A stretch of DNA of 64,000 nucleotides from Larkinella sp. C7 (GTDB lineage Bacteria > Bacteroidota > Bacteroidia > Cytophagales > Spirosomataceae). Made by a program: the position numbers and the translations under genes. This document shows, piece by piece, positions 1 to 9,098 of this stretch; position 1 is the stretch's first letter, and each line of letters starts with the position of its first letter. The stretch is from assembly GCF_006149005.1 (NCBI RefSeq), contig NZ_VBSL01000001.1:806001-870000 (forward strand), given 5' to 3'. The notes beneath the pieces were generated by a model. The model searched no databases and had not been told where the DNA came from. It was given only the letters and a program-made list of their open reading frames with translations.

Positions 1-25
1 CATAACCCGTAAATTAAGATGATGA

Positions 26-125
26 GCCCCAGCGGGGCGACCTACCTGAAGTTAGTACGCCCCGTCGGGGCTGGAATGGGAATGGGCTGATCCAATTACT
101 ATTGACAGAAAACCCCGCCGGGGTT
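26..125. repeat. Cluster of three GC-rich palindromic units
   Basis: Three short palindromes lie in the gene-free first 142 bases: GCCCC-agc-GGGGC at 26-38, GCCCC-gtc-GGGGC at 59-71, and AACCCC-gcc-GGGGTT at 111-125. They share the design of a 5-6 bp GC arm with a 3-nt loop. Units like this are common between Bacteroidota genes and resemble REP elements mobilised by RAYT transposases; that family link is inference and no transposase is present here. The third unit lies just downstream of the sigma factor gene that ends at 143 and could also stop transcription, although it has no T-run. Confidence 0.6.
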
Positions 126-142
126 ACCCATCATCGCTTTTA

Positions 143-739
143 TCAATGCAGCAGCAACAGCGTCGATACAACCCCGGCCACGTACAGTAGCTTGACCCGC
201 AACACCCGCAGGCACTTGCTGATGTGAAATTCGACGGTTTTTTCGGCCAGCCCGAGTTGCTCCGCAATTTCCTTGTTGGCGAGACCGCTGCGGCTGAGCT
301 CAAATACTTCCCGGCTTTTTTCGGGGAAATTTTTCAATTCCCGCAGGTAGACTTCCTGAACCTCCCGGACCTGAATCCATTCCTGAACCACGTTGGCCGA
401 GTGCGAAATCTGAACTTCCGAATACACCTCGTCCAGTGAAACCGATTTGTGCAGAATTTGCTTCCGAAGGTGGGAAATGATCCGGTTTTTGAGCGCCGAA
501 AACAGATAGACCTGAATGGTTTTGTCGATGGAAAGGGCTTCCCGCTGCACCCAGAGCGTCACGTATAAATCCTGCACCAGATCTTCGGAAGCATCCGAAT
601 CACCGGTTTTCCGGTAGGCCAATGCGTAGAGTTTTCCGGAAAACCGGGCGTGCAGTTCCGCAAAAGCCGCCGAATCGGCCTTCGTTTTCACCAGTTGCCA
701 CAGCGCCTGGGCGTCCATCTCACGGTACGGGTTGTGCAT
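143..739 (-). CDS. ECF sigma-70 factor, FecI-like
   Basis: A 198-residue RNA polymerase sigma factor of the extracytoplasmic-function type. Region 2 spans about residues 25-95, with the promoter-melting segment around DLVQDLYVTLWVQRE. Region 4 spans about 130-185 and ends in a helix-turn-helix (LANKEIAEQLGLAEKTVEFH). The ATG at 739 is preferred; a TTG at 766 would add nine residues. It points away from the FecR-like anti-sigma gene at 889, whereas most Bacteroidota loci of this kind have the two genes in tandem. By family knowledge it should activate the SusC/SusD operon at 2107 when the outer-membrane receptor is occupied. Confidence 0.9.
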   Translation of the reverse strand: MHNPYREMDAQALWQLVKTKADSAAFAELHARFSGKLYALAYRKTGDSDASEDLVQDLYVTLWVQREALSIDKTIQVYLFSALKNRIISHLRKQILHKSVSLDEVYSEVQISHSANVVQEWIQVREVQEVYLRELKNFPEKSREVFELSRSGLANKEIAEQLGLAEKTVEFHISKCLRVLRVKLLYVAGVVSTLLLLH

Positions 740-888
740 CGATTCTAAAAAGCAGGGCGGATGCAATACTACTAAGCTTTCAGATAGTATTTGTTATAAA
801 CTTTCTTCAAATCCCACCAGGGTTACCGGTTTTTTGTGCGTCTTGTCAGTAGAAAGGCCAACCAACTGGAAGCTGACCACACGAACCT

Positions 889-1905
889 ATGAGCCAAAAT
901 GCCATTTCGCCCGACTTGCTGAAGAAATACCTGGAGGGAAAGTGCAACCCGGACGAAGTTGAACAGGTAGAGCAATGGTACGCCAGCCTGAACAATGAAA
1001 CCGCCGAAAGCCGGGAATTTGACCAGCTTGGTCATTTAAATAAAATTCAGGAAATCATTCGCCACCAAACCGATGACGAAATTCAGCCGGAACAGCCGTC
1101 CCAAGTCCGTCCGCTGGTGCCAACTTTCTGGCGGTATGCTGCGGCTGCCGTGGTGCTGCTCATCGCGAGTCTGGGTATCTACTTCTATCTGAACACGGCC
1201 CAACCGGCTGCAAACCCGGTCGCCGATGCGGTTTCCATTGTCAACACGCAAAAACAGGTGGTCCGTCACCAGTTGCCGGATGGCAGCAAGGTCTGGCTGA
1301 ATCCGGAGGCCAAAATTCAGTACACGGCCCGGGCGTTTTCCGAAACGTCGCGGACGGTGAGCGTCGAAGGCGAAGCGTTTTTTGAAGTCACCAAAGACCC
1401 GGCGCGGCCCTTCTTTGTCAAAAGCAATTCGCTGCTGGTGAAAGTGTTGGGAACCAGTTTCAACGTAAAATCTAATTCCGATCAGTCGTGGTATGAGGTA
1501 TCGGTCGTAACGGGTAAGGTGTCGGTGTCGGTTCCAGACCGTCAGGGGAAAGCGAAATCGGTGCTGCTCTTGCCCCGGCAACAGGCGGTTTTCGAAGTCG
1601 CTTCGGGCCTGCTGACGTCCACGGAACTCTCGAAATTCCGGGAAAAAGTCGATACCTGGCAACCCATCTCGCTCACGTTTGAGGACGAAAAACTGTCGGA
1701 AATTGCGATGCGGCTGCAAAAGAAATACGGGATCAAAGTCAAACTCGCCAACCCGAATCTGGCCAATTGCCGCCTGAAAGCCACTTTTGACCACAACCGG
1801 CTGGCGGAAATTCTGGAAATAACGACCCAGATGGTGGAAGCGACTTATGAAATGCGGGGCGACAGCATCGTGATCAACGGCGAAGGCTGTAGTACCGTAG
1901 AATGA
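889..1905 (+). CDS. FecR-type anti-sigma factor with DUF4974
   Basis: A 338-residue inner-membrane regulator. A short cytoplasmic N-terminal part (about 1-78) should bind the sigma factor. One membrane helix lies at about 80-101. The periplasmic FecR domain spans about 120-225 (DGSKVWLNPEAKIQYT, GTSFNVKS), and the C-terminal DUF4974 domain about 262-330 (ISLTFEDEKLSEIAMRLQ). In this family the periplasmic part senses the STN domain of a TonB-dependent receptor, and the SusC-like protein encoded next at 2107 carries such a domain. About 200 bases separate the two genes. Partner sigma factor: the divergent gene ending at 143. Confidence 0.93.
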   Translation: MSQNAISPDLLKKYLEGKCNPDEVEQVEQWYASLNNETAESREFDQLGHLNKIQEIIRHQTDDEIQPEQPSQVRPLVPTFWRYAAAAVVLLIASLGIYFYLNTAQPAANPVADAVSIVNTQKQVVRHQLPDGSKVWLNPEAKIQYTARAFSETSRTVSVEGEAFFEVTKDPARPFFVKSNSLLVKVLGTSFNVKSNSDQSWYEVSVVTGKVSVSVPDRQGKAKSVLLLPRQQAVFEVASGLLTSTELSKFREKVDTWQPISLTFEDEKLSEIAMRLQKKYGIKVKLANPNLANCRLKATFDHNRLAEILEITTQMVEATYEMRGDSIVINGEGCSTVE

Positions 1906-2106
1906 ACCCCAAAACCGGAAGACGAAAATTGAATGATAATCTCTAAACCCCCTCCTATGCTACAACGACAACCCCTCTTTTTGCCGGGCTTGTAAAGGAA
2001 ATCAGGAGTGATTGCGGCACTCCTGACTCTGAACAAGCATTCCTGACTACCATCACTCGGAAGGTGATGATCGGTTTTCTATTGTTCAATTTAACCACCC
2101 AAACCT

Positions 2107-5100
2107 ATGCATTTTTTTCTAAAAAACAAGACTGTATATGCCCTTATGCGGTTATCGGTACTTCAAATTCTGCTCATTGGGCTCTTCACGGCGGTTGCCT
2201 ACGCCCGGGAATCCGACGCGCAGGATCTTCTCAAACGAAACATTAGCCTGAAGGCTGAAAATATATCGCTGCAAAAGGCCCTTTCGGAAATCGAAAACCG
2301 GGCCAACGTGCGGTTTGCCTACAGCCGGAGCATGATTCCGGTCGACGAAAAAGTGAGCATCTCGGCCCTCAACGAACCGCTTTCGGCCGTCCTCGACCGG
2401 CTTTTGTCGCCCCTGCAAATCGAATACAAATCCACCAACGAGCAGATCATCCTCAAGCGCAACCGACGAAAAACGTCCTTCCTGAACACCCCCGGGATTA
2501 TTCGGGACATTACGCCCCTGCCGATCCAGCCCAAAGCCGACCTCACGATTTCGGGGAAAGTGACCGACGAGAAAAACGAAGCCCTGCCGGGTGTCAGTGT
2601 CGTTCTGAAAGGCTCGCAGCGCGGAACCACCACCAATGCCGAGGGCCGGTATACGCTCGCCGTTCCGAATGAAAACGCGACGCTGGTTTTCTCGTTTGTG
2701 GGCTATTTGCCGGAAGAAGTGGTGGTTGGCAATCGCTCCACCGTCGATGTTCTGCTTAAAACCGACACGAAAGCCCTGGCCGAGGTGGTTGTGGTCGGCT
2801 ACGGAACGCAGCAAAAAGAAGACATCACCGGCGCGATTGCCACGATTTCCGAACGGCAGATGAAGGACGCGCCCGTGGCCCAGGTGGGGCAATTGTTGCA
2901 GGGAAAACTGAGCGGGGTGCGCATCGATCAGGTATCGGGCCGACCCGGCGAAGGCATGAACATCAAAATTCGGGGGGCGGTTTCGATCACCGCCGGGGCC
3001 GATCCGCTGTATGTGGTAGACGGCATGCCCATTTCCGGCAACATCAACACCATCAACCCCGCTGAAATTGAAAGCATTACGGTTCTGAAAGATGCCGCAG
3101 CTTCCTCGCTTTACGGCTCCCGGGCAGCCAACGGCGTGGTGCTGATCCAGACCAAATCGGCGATTCCCGGCAAAACGCAGCTCGATTTCGATGCCTATTA
3201 CGGTTTTGAACAAATCCCGAAATCACGCCGACTGACGATGATGAACGCGCAGGAATATACGCAGTTTCAGAAAGAAATCGCCGAATTGAACGGTCGTCCG
3301 GTGAATGCAGCCTTTCAGAATCCCGAACAATACGCTGGCAAAGGCACCGACTGGTATGACGCCATCACCCGCACCGCGCCCATCCAGAGCTACAACCTGA
3401 CCGTCAATGCGGGCATGAAAAATTTCAGCACCTCCGTAACGGGCGGTTATTTCAGTCAGGAAGGCGTCATTGTCGGAACGGGGTATAAGCGGCTTTCGCT
3501 ACGGGTTAACTCGGTTTTTACGCCCAGCCCGAAGGTGCGAATCGGCTTCAACATCGCCCCGAATTACGCTACCAACACCAATTTTGCCACCGACGGCGGA
3601 CCCTACGGTTCCGAGAACATCGTTTCGGCGGCTCTGGCGACGACTCCGCTGGCAAGCCCGTATAACCCGGACGGCAGCCTGACGCTGACGGCTTCGGACC
3701 CGGCGACGTTTGGCAATCCGAACTGGCTGCGGGTGGCCAAAGAGAAAGTGTATGAGGGGAAGAATCTACAACTGCTGGCCAACGCCTTTGTCGAATACAA
3801 AATTCTGAAAGGGCTGACGGCCAAGACGACGGTGAATGTTCAGACGAGCAATTCCAACGTGTTCCAGTTCAATCCGTCGACCATCGGCGTCATGTTTACG
3901 CCCCCGCCCCGGATTCCGTTCGGTTCAGACAACGCCAGCCGGTCGTATAACTGGGTGAACGAGAACTCGTTGATGTACCAAACCGACTTCAACGGGCACA
4001 ACATCGACGCGCTGGTCGATTTTACGGCGCAGCGGTTTCGGAGCGAAAACACGCTCGTTACGGCCAGCAACTACGCCGACGACAAGATTCAGGCCGTCAG
4101 TGCCGCTGGTCGGGTGGTCGTCACCAGCGGGGTTCAGGAATGGGCGTTGCTGTCGTATCTGGCGCGGCTAAATTACAATTACAAGAGCAAATACCTCTTC
4201 ACGGCTTCGGTTCGGCGCGACGGTTCCTCGCGGTTCGGGCCGGACAACCGCTGGGGAAATTTCCCCTCGGCCTCCGTGGGCTGGATTGTGTCGAAGGAAG
4301 ATTTCTGGAAAATCAAACCGGTTTCGTTCCTGAAACTCCGCGCCAGCTACGGCACCACCGGCAATTTCGACATCGGGAATTACACGTTTCGTTCGACCAT
4401 CAGCCCGGTGTATTACGGTTTTAACAACGGGCTGTTTCAGGGCCGGGCCACCACCAACCTGGGCGACAACGCGTTAGGCTGGGAACGCAAAAAGCAACTG
4501 AACGTGGGAGCCGACATCTACTTCCTGAACGACCGCATTCAGTTGACGTATAATTATTATTCCACGAAATCCAGCGATCTGCTGTTTAACGTTGCGGTTC
4601 CCCAATCCTCCGGTTTCAGTAACATCCAGACCAACATCGGCGAGTTGAAACTGTGGGGCCACGAAATCGGGATCAATACTTACAACATCAACACCAGCCG
4701 GTTTTCGTGGAATACCAACTTCAACATTTCGTTCGACCGCAACAAAACCGTCAGCCTGTCGACCCAATCAACCACGGCCTTGTTCCACGGCATCAGCAGC
4801 TACGGTTTTTACAGCCACCGCTCGCAGGTAGGCCGACCCGTCGGGATGTTCTACGGAGCCGTGCAGGATGGGGTGTATAAAAATCAGGAAGACTTCGACA
4901 GTTCGCCCAAATACGCTGATTCGCAGGTGGGAACCATCAAATTCCGGGATTTGAACGGCGACCGAAAAATCACGTTTCCCGAAGACTACACCGACATCGG
5001 CAACCCCTGGCCGGATTTCATTTTCGGGATGACCAACACCTTTACCTACGGCAATTTTGACGGCTCGCTGACCCTCACCGGCACCTACGGCAACCAGATT

Positions 5101-5517
5101 CTGACGCAGTATGAAAACTGGACGACCAACCTCGACGGCGTTTTCAACGTCCTGGCCGAGGTAAAAGATCGCTGGAAATCGCCGGAAAATCCGGGAGCGG
5201 GCAAATACGGCAGCACTAAACAGGGAACGACGTATCTGGAGCGCGACCGCTGGCACACCCGCTACATCAAGGATGGCAGTTTTCTGTCGTTCAAAAACAT
5301 TACGCTGGGCTACACGCTACCACTGAAAGCCGGGAGTGTCGTCCGTCGGCTGCGGGTTTACGGCAGCGTTCAGAACGCGTTTGTGATCACCAACTATCCG
5401 GGGCCAAATCCAGAAGTGAACACCCGCAATTCGGCCAGCGGCAGTTCGCCGGGCATCGATGAAAATTCGTATCCGGTGCCCCGCACGGTCAGTTTCGGCG
5501 TCAACGTCGGTTTCTAA
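2107..5517 (+). CDS. SusC/RagA TonB-linked outer-membrane receptor with STN domain
   Basis: A 1136-residue outer-membrane transporter. Order of parts: a signal segment (about 1-33), an STN/secretin domain (about 50-100, ISLQKALSEIENRANVRFAY), a carboxypeptidase-regulatory-like domain (about 147-230, GKVTDEKNEALPGVSVVLKG), a plug (about 235-350, with the SusC signature DPLYVVDGMP), then a long beta-barrel to the C-terminus. The STN domain marks it as a signalling receptor working with FecR/ECF sigma, both encoded just upstream. It is followed after 20 bases by its SusD-like lipoprotein. The substrate cannot be read from the sequence; the DUF1080 and dehydrogenase genes downstream suggest a carbohydrate. 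Confidence 0.95.
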   Translation: MHFFLKNKTVYALMRLSVLQILLIGLFTAVAYARESDAQDLLKRNISLKAENISLQKALSEIENRANVRFAYSRSMIPVDEKVSISALNEPLSAVLDRLLSPLQIEYKSTNEQIILKRNRRKTSFLNTPGIIRDITPLPIQPKADLTISGKVTDEKNEALPGVSVVLKGSQRGTTTNAEGRYTLAVPNENATLVFSFVGYLPEEVVVGNRSTVDVLLKTDTKALAEVVVVGYGTQQKEDITGAIATISERQMKDAPVAQVGQLLQGKLSGVRIDQVSGRPGEGMNIKIRGAVSITAGADPLYVVDGMPISGNINTINPAEIESITVLKDAAASSLYGSRAANGVVLIQTKSAIPGKTQLDFDAYYGFEQIPKSRRLTMMNAQEYTQFQKEIAELNGRPVNAAFQNPEQYAGKGTDWYDAITRTAPIQSYNLTVNAGMKNFSTSVTGGYFSQEGVIVGTGYKRLSLRVNSVFTPSPKVRIGFNIAPNYATNTNFATDGGPYGSENIVSAALATTPLASPYNPDGSLTLTASDPATFGNPNWLRVAKEKVYEGKNLQLLANAFVEYKILKGLTAKTTVNVQTSNSNVFQFNPSTIGVMFTPPPRIPFGSDNASRSYNWVNENSLMYQTDFNGHNIDALVDFTAQRFRSENTLVTASNYADDKIQAVSAAGRVVVTSGVQEWALLSYLARLNYNYKSKYLFTASVRRDGSSRFGPDNRWGNFPSASVGWIVSKEDFWKIKPVSFLKLRASYGTTGNFDIGNYTFRSTISPVYYGFNNGLFQGRATTNLGDNALGWERKKQLNVGADIYFLNDRIQLTYNYYSTKSSDLLFNVAVPQSSGFSNIQTNIGELKLWGHEIGINTYNINTSRFSWNTNFNISFDRNKTVSLSTQSTTALFHGISSYGFYSHRSQVGRPVGMFYGAVQDGVYKNQEDFDSSPKYADSQVGTIKFRDLNGDRKITFPEDYTDIGNPWPDFIFGMTNTFTYGNFDGSLTLTGTYGNQILTQYENWTTNLDGVFNVLAEVKDRWKSPENPGAGKYGSTKQGTTYLERDRWHTRYIKDGSFLSFKNITLGYTLPLKAGSVVRRLRVYGSVQNAFVITNYPGPNPEVNTRNSASGSSPGIDENSYPVPRTVSFGVNVGF

Positions 5518-5537
5518 ACCCTCCAATTCGACTCACC

Positions 5538-7046
5538 ATGAAAAATAGATTTTTACTCGCGGGGCTCCTGCTTTTACTGGTCAGTGCCTGCAAAGATTTT
5601 TTAGATGTTGTTCCTGAAACCGTGCTGACACCGGCCAGTTTCTACCAGTCGAAAGCGGATTTTGAACAGGCCGTCGGCGGAATTTACGCCCCCCTGCAAC
5701 CGCTCTATAACCAGGACTGGATTCTGAACGAGATGCGCTCCGACAACACCCATTTTGTGTTCAACATCGCCCAGCGCGGCCCCAAACCGGAAGAAGATCC
5801 TTCGACGTTCACCATCGAAAACAATAACCGGAATACGGCCGGAAAATGGACGAACGACTACCTGATCATCGCCCGCGCCAACCAGGTGCTGAGCACGATC
5901 GATGCGGTGAATTTCGATCAGGCTTCCAAAGACAATCTGAAAGGGCAGGCGTATTTCCTGCGGGCTTTTGCGTATTTTGATCTGCTAAAAAATTTCGGGG
6001 GCGTCCCGGTTTTTCTGGAACCGGCGGGTTCCTACAAAGACACCTTCAAGCCGCGCGCCGACATTGCGGAGGTCTACAAACAGATCATCGCCGACGCCGA
6101 ACAGGCGGCCAAACTGCTGCCCGCCAAAACCGCCCAGACGGCCGGACGCGTCGCATCGGGCGCAGCTTACACCCTGCTCGGCGACGTGTATATCAACCAA
6201 AAACGCTGGCCCGAAGCCGAAGCGGCTTTGAAACAGGTGACCGCCCAGGGCTATGCGCTGGTGGCGGAATACGGCGATGTTTTCAAACCGACGAACGAAG
6301 GCAATAGCGAAATCATTTTCGATGTGCAGTACGCGGAAGGCACGTCGCAGGCCGTCAGCAATTACATGCCGTATAAATTTTTACCGGTTTTGACCGATCC
6401 GTCGGTGATTACCGGCGTAAAACCGTCGTCGTCGAATACGGATGGCTGCTACAACACGCCCACGCCGGATTTGCTGGCGGCTTACGAGGATACGCTCAGA
6501 GACCAACGATACAAGGCGTCGATCGGGTTTTATTCCGGCACCTCGCCGTTGGTGGGCGTTACGTATAAAAACACGCCGTACATCAAAAAGTACCAGTTCC
6601 CGCACGCCCGCTACGGCGAAACCGGGGTCAACTGGCCGGTCTACCGGTATGCGGAAGTGTTGTTGCTGCTGGCCGAAGCCGTCAATGAGCAGGGCCGTTC
6701 GGCAGATGCAGGCGGTTTTCTCAATCAGGTTCGGGCCCGGGCGGGCCTGCCCAATGTCACCGCCACCAACCAAACGGCCTTGCGCGATGCCATCCTGCGT
6801 GAACGCCGGATCGAGCTGGCTTTTGAGAACAAACGCTGGCATGATCTGGTCCGCAGTGGTCTGGCCGTCAAGACGATGAGCGAATATGGTGCGCGAATGA
6901 AGGCCAATCCGCAGAAATATTATTACCCGCTGGGTAGTGCGCCCGCAACCGCTGCTTTTAACGTTACGGACCGGGATTTGCTGTATCCGATTCCCATCGG
7001 CGAGATCATCATCAATCCGGATATGAAACAGAATCCGGGGTACTAA
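5538..7046 (+). CDS. RagB/SusD family nutrient-binding lipoprotein
   Basis: A 502-residue surface lipoprotein. The N-terminus is a lipoprotein signal with lipobox Val-Ser-Ala-Cys (Cys18). The body shows the SusD pattern: TPASFYQSKADFEQAVGGIY near the start, TPR-like helices in the middle (GQAYFLRAFAYFDLLKNFGG), and the typical C-terminal region with RERRIELAFENKRWHDLVR and LYPIPIGEI. SusD proteins cap the SusC barrel and bind glycan at the cell surface. It begins 20 bases after the SusC gene, so the two are surely co-transcribed. Confidence 0.95.
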   Translation: MKNRFLLAGLLLLLVSACKDFLDVVPETVLTPASFYQSKADFEQAVGGIYAPLQPLYNQDWILNEMRSDNTHFVFNIAQRGPKPEEDPSTFTIENNNRNTAGKWTNDYLIIARANQVLSTIDAVNFDQASKDNLKGQAYFLRAFAYFDLLKNFGGVPVFLEPAGSYKDTFKPRADIAEVYKQIIADAEQAAKLLPAKTAQTAGRVASGAAYTLLGDVYINQKRWPEAEAALKQVTAQGYALVAEYGDVFKPTNEGNSEIIFDVQYAEGTSQAVSNYMPYKFLPVLTDPSVITGVKPSSSNTDGCYNTPTPDLLAAYEDTLRDQRYKASIGFYSGTSPLVGVTYKNTPYIKKYQFPHARYGETGVNWPVYRYAEVLLLLAEAVNEQGRSADAGGFLNQVRARAGLPNVTATNQTALRDAILRERRIELAFENKRWHDLVRSGLAVKTMSEYGARMKANPQKYYYPLGSAPATAAFNVTDRDLLYPIPIGEIIINPDMKQNPGY

Positions 7047-7054
7047 AAAAAGCC

Positions 7055-7247
7055 CTGTCAGCGGTCGAAGACCCTGACAGCGGCTATCGCTTATCCAACT
7101 CTATTGTTCAACAACGGTCCTAAATCAGCTATTTTTCAATATGATACGACCTGAATTTCTCTACAGCAATGTAGGGTGTAACGTCAGCCCAGCGTTGCAA
7201 CCGCTGACCGGGCCTTCGACCGTACGACGGCCCGGCGCTGTCAGGGT
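7055..7247. promoter_or_regulatory. Structured gap before the DUF1080-SGNH gene
   Basis: After the SusD stop there is a hairpin CTGTCAG...CTGACAG (7055-7061 with 7074-7080) with an inner GGTC-gaa-GACC. A second hairpin, CCGGGCC...GGCCCGG (7208-7214 with 7229-7235), lies just ahead of the next gene. In addition ACCCTGACAGCG at 7071-7082 is exactly complementary to CGCTGTCAGGGT at 7236-7247, which abuts the ATG at 7249. The first hairpin therefore has two possible partners. The segment may end the SusCD transcript or control translation of the next gene; no T-run follows the first hairpin. Confidence 0.4.
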
Positions 7248-7248
7248 T

Positions 7249-8874
7249 ATGCACCGGTTTCTGCTATTGACAACACTGCTATGGATGTCCTTCTCAACCG
7301 GTTTCGCGCAACCCCGCTTGGACAAATCCTTCTTCAACGGGAAAGATTTATCTGGCTGGTCGGCGACGGACATGAAGTATTGGTCGGTGAAAGACGGTGC
7401 CATTGTGGGCCGGGCGGACCAGCCAGTTCCCAAAAACCGCTTCCTCTGGTCGTCGGTCAAAGTGAGCGATTTTTATTTGAGCATCGATGTCAAACTCGAA
7501 CCGGACAACCGCAATGCCGGCATTCAGTTTCGCTCCAGACAGGCCGACGCGACGGGTCAGGCCCTGGGCTATCAGGCGGATATGGGGAAGGATGTCTGGG
7601 GGCGGCTGTACCACGAACATGGTCGGCAGAAACTGGACTGGTCGGATCGGGGCGAGAAAGCCGTCAAACGCGGGCAGTGGAATCACTACGAAATTCTGGC
7701 CGTGGGCGACCGGATCTGGACGGCGATCAACGGCAAACTAGCCGTCGCGATAAAAGACCCCGGCGGGGATGCATCGGGGCAGATTGCCCTCCAGATTCAC
7801 AGCGGTGATCCCCAAACCGTTACCTACAAAATCAACAGGCTGGTCCATCATCCGAAGGTGGAACTGGCAGGGATGACTGAAGCGCAGTTGAACGACCAAC
7901 TGAAACGCCCGGAGGACAAACGCCAGAGCAGTCTGCCGCTGAAATTCAACCCGGACGATGTGATCGCTTTTGCGGGTGGCACCAACATCGCCACGATGCG
8001 CAAAGACGGTATTCTGGAAACGCTGCTTATGGCCGCTCACCCCACCACGAAGCTCCACCTCTGGAACCTGGGCTGGGACGGCGACACGGTGTATGAGCAA
8101 TTCCGGGATGTCGGTTTCGGGAGCTGGAGCAAGAATCTGGACAGCCTGGGCGTTGACGTGGTGTTTGTGCAGTTCGGGCAAATGGAGTCGCTGGAGGGTG
8201 AAAAAGCCCTTCCCAGATTCATAGCTGCGTACCAAAAACTGCTGAATGAAATTCGGAAAACCGACCGGCGCATTGTGCTGCTTTCGCCTACGCCATTTGA
8301 ACCGAACATGGTGCCCCAAACGCTAATGGGAAAATCCGAAAACCCGGTGAATACCGCGCCTGTCGAACGCTATGCGGATGCCATCTTTTGGATGGCGAAA
8401 GAGGAGGGCTACCATTACATTGACCTGTTTCATCCGCTTCAAAAACTATCGTCTTTGGCGTATTGGACGGAAGATGGTAAGCATGTGAATCGGAGTGGGC
8501 AATTGACAATTCATGGTATGCATTTGTATATGATAACGCCATTAACAACAGACGGCTTGCACCTGAGTTTTGGTGGCCAAGATTTGGTGGCGAGTTTGAT
8601 CATGGCGGAATTAGGACTTCCCGGAAATATCTCAAGACGGCTGGAGTCGCTTCGGCAGGAAGTTTTACAAAAAAACGTCCTCTGGTTCAACTACTGGCGA
8701 CCGAGCAACTGGGCGTTTCTGAACGGCGACCGGATCACGCAACCGTTCAGCCACGATTGGAAAGACAAAAACCGGCGGATTTTTCCCGAAGAAATGAAGG
8801 CATTCGAACCACTGATCCGCGAAGCCGAACAGCGAATTGCGGACGAACAACGCAAGCTGGCTCCGGTGCGGTGA
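7249..8874 (+). CDS. Secreted DUF1080 (3-keto-disaccharide hydrolase-like) / SGNH-fold fusion protein
   Basis: A 541-residue protein from the ATG at 7249, chosen because it opens with a clean signal peptide (MHRFLLLTTLLWMSFSTGFA); a longer frame exists from 7141. The N-terminal half (about 25-205) is a DUF1080 concanavalin-like domain: FFNGKDLSGW, NAGIQFRSR, and WNHYEILAVGDRIWTAINGK. The C-terminal half (about 235-500) has an SGNH/GDSL-like layout with Asp and His near TDGLHLS. However, the nucleophile block reads AGGTN instead of GDS, and block III reads FGQMES with no Asn, so ordinary esterase chemistry is doubtful. DUF1080 members have been linked to 3-keto-glycoside hydrolysis. The next gene is a PVC-type dehydrogenase. 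Confidence 0.8.
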   Translation: MHRFLLLTTLLWMSFSTGFAQPRLDKSFFNGKDLSGWSATDMKYWSVKDGAIVGRADQPVPKNRFLWSSVKVSDFYLSIDVKLEPDNRNAGIQFRSRQADATGQALGYQADMGKDVWGRLYHEHGRQKLDWSDRGEKAVKRGQWNHYEILAVGDRIWTAINGKLAVAIKDPGGDASGQIALQIHSGDPQTVTYKINRLVHHPKVELAGMTEAQLNDQLKRPEDKRQSSLPLKFNPDDVIAFAGGTNIATMRKDGILETLLMAAHPTTKLHLWNLGWDGDTVYEQFRDVGFGSWSKNLDSLGVDVVFVQFGQMESLEGEKALPRFIAAYQKLLNEIRKTDRRIVLLSPTPFEPNMVPQTLMGKSENPVNTAPVERYADAIFWMAKEEGYHYIDLFHPLQKLSSLAYWTEDGKHVNRSGQLTIHGMHLYMITPLTTDGLHLSFGGQDLVASLIMAELGLPGNISRRLESLRQEVLQKNVLWFNYWRPSNWAFLNGDRITQPFSHDWKDKNRRIFPEEMKAFEPLIREAEQRIADEQRKLAPVR

Positions 8875-8900
8875 GCAGTATTCGTCTATTTTCAAAATCT

Positions 8901-9044
8901 AGCCCACGGTTTCAACCGTGGGAATCCGTCGAAAAAAAACACGACCAGGAAACCGTTTTAACGGTTTTGTAAACCGCATTAAACCGTTAAAACGGTTCAT
9001 AAAATTACGTTTTTTCTCCAAACCCACGGTTAAAACCGTGGGCT
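8901..9044. repeat. Nested palindromes between the fusion gene and the PVC-type gene
   Basis: Outer units CCCACGGTTTCAACCGTGGG (8903-8922) and CCCACGGTTAAAACCGTGGG (9023-9042) are each palindromic and almost identical. Between them, AACCGTTTTAACGGTT (8951-8966) and AACCGTTAAAACGGTT (8982-8997) are exact reverse complements of one another and each nearly palindromic. The whole segment can fold as four small hairpins or as one long nested stem. It looks like a REP/BIME-type mosaic inserted between two same-direction genes. Confidence 0.7.
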
Positions 9045-9098
9045 GTATGAACCTGCAAACGCTCAATTCATCATTCCTAAAACCTGATTTTTTGTCAA

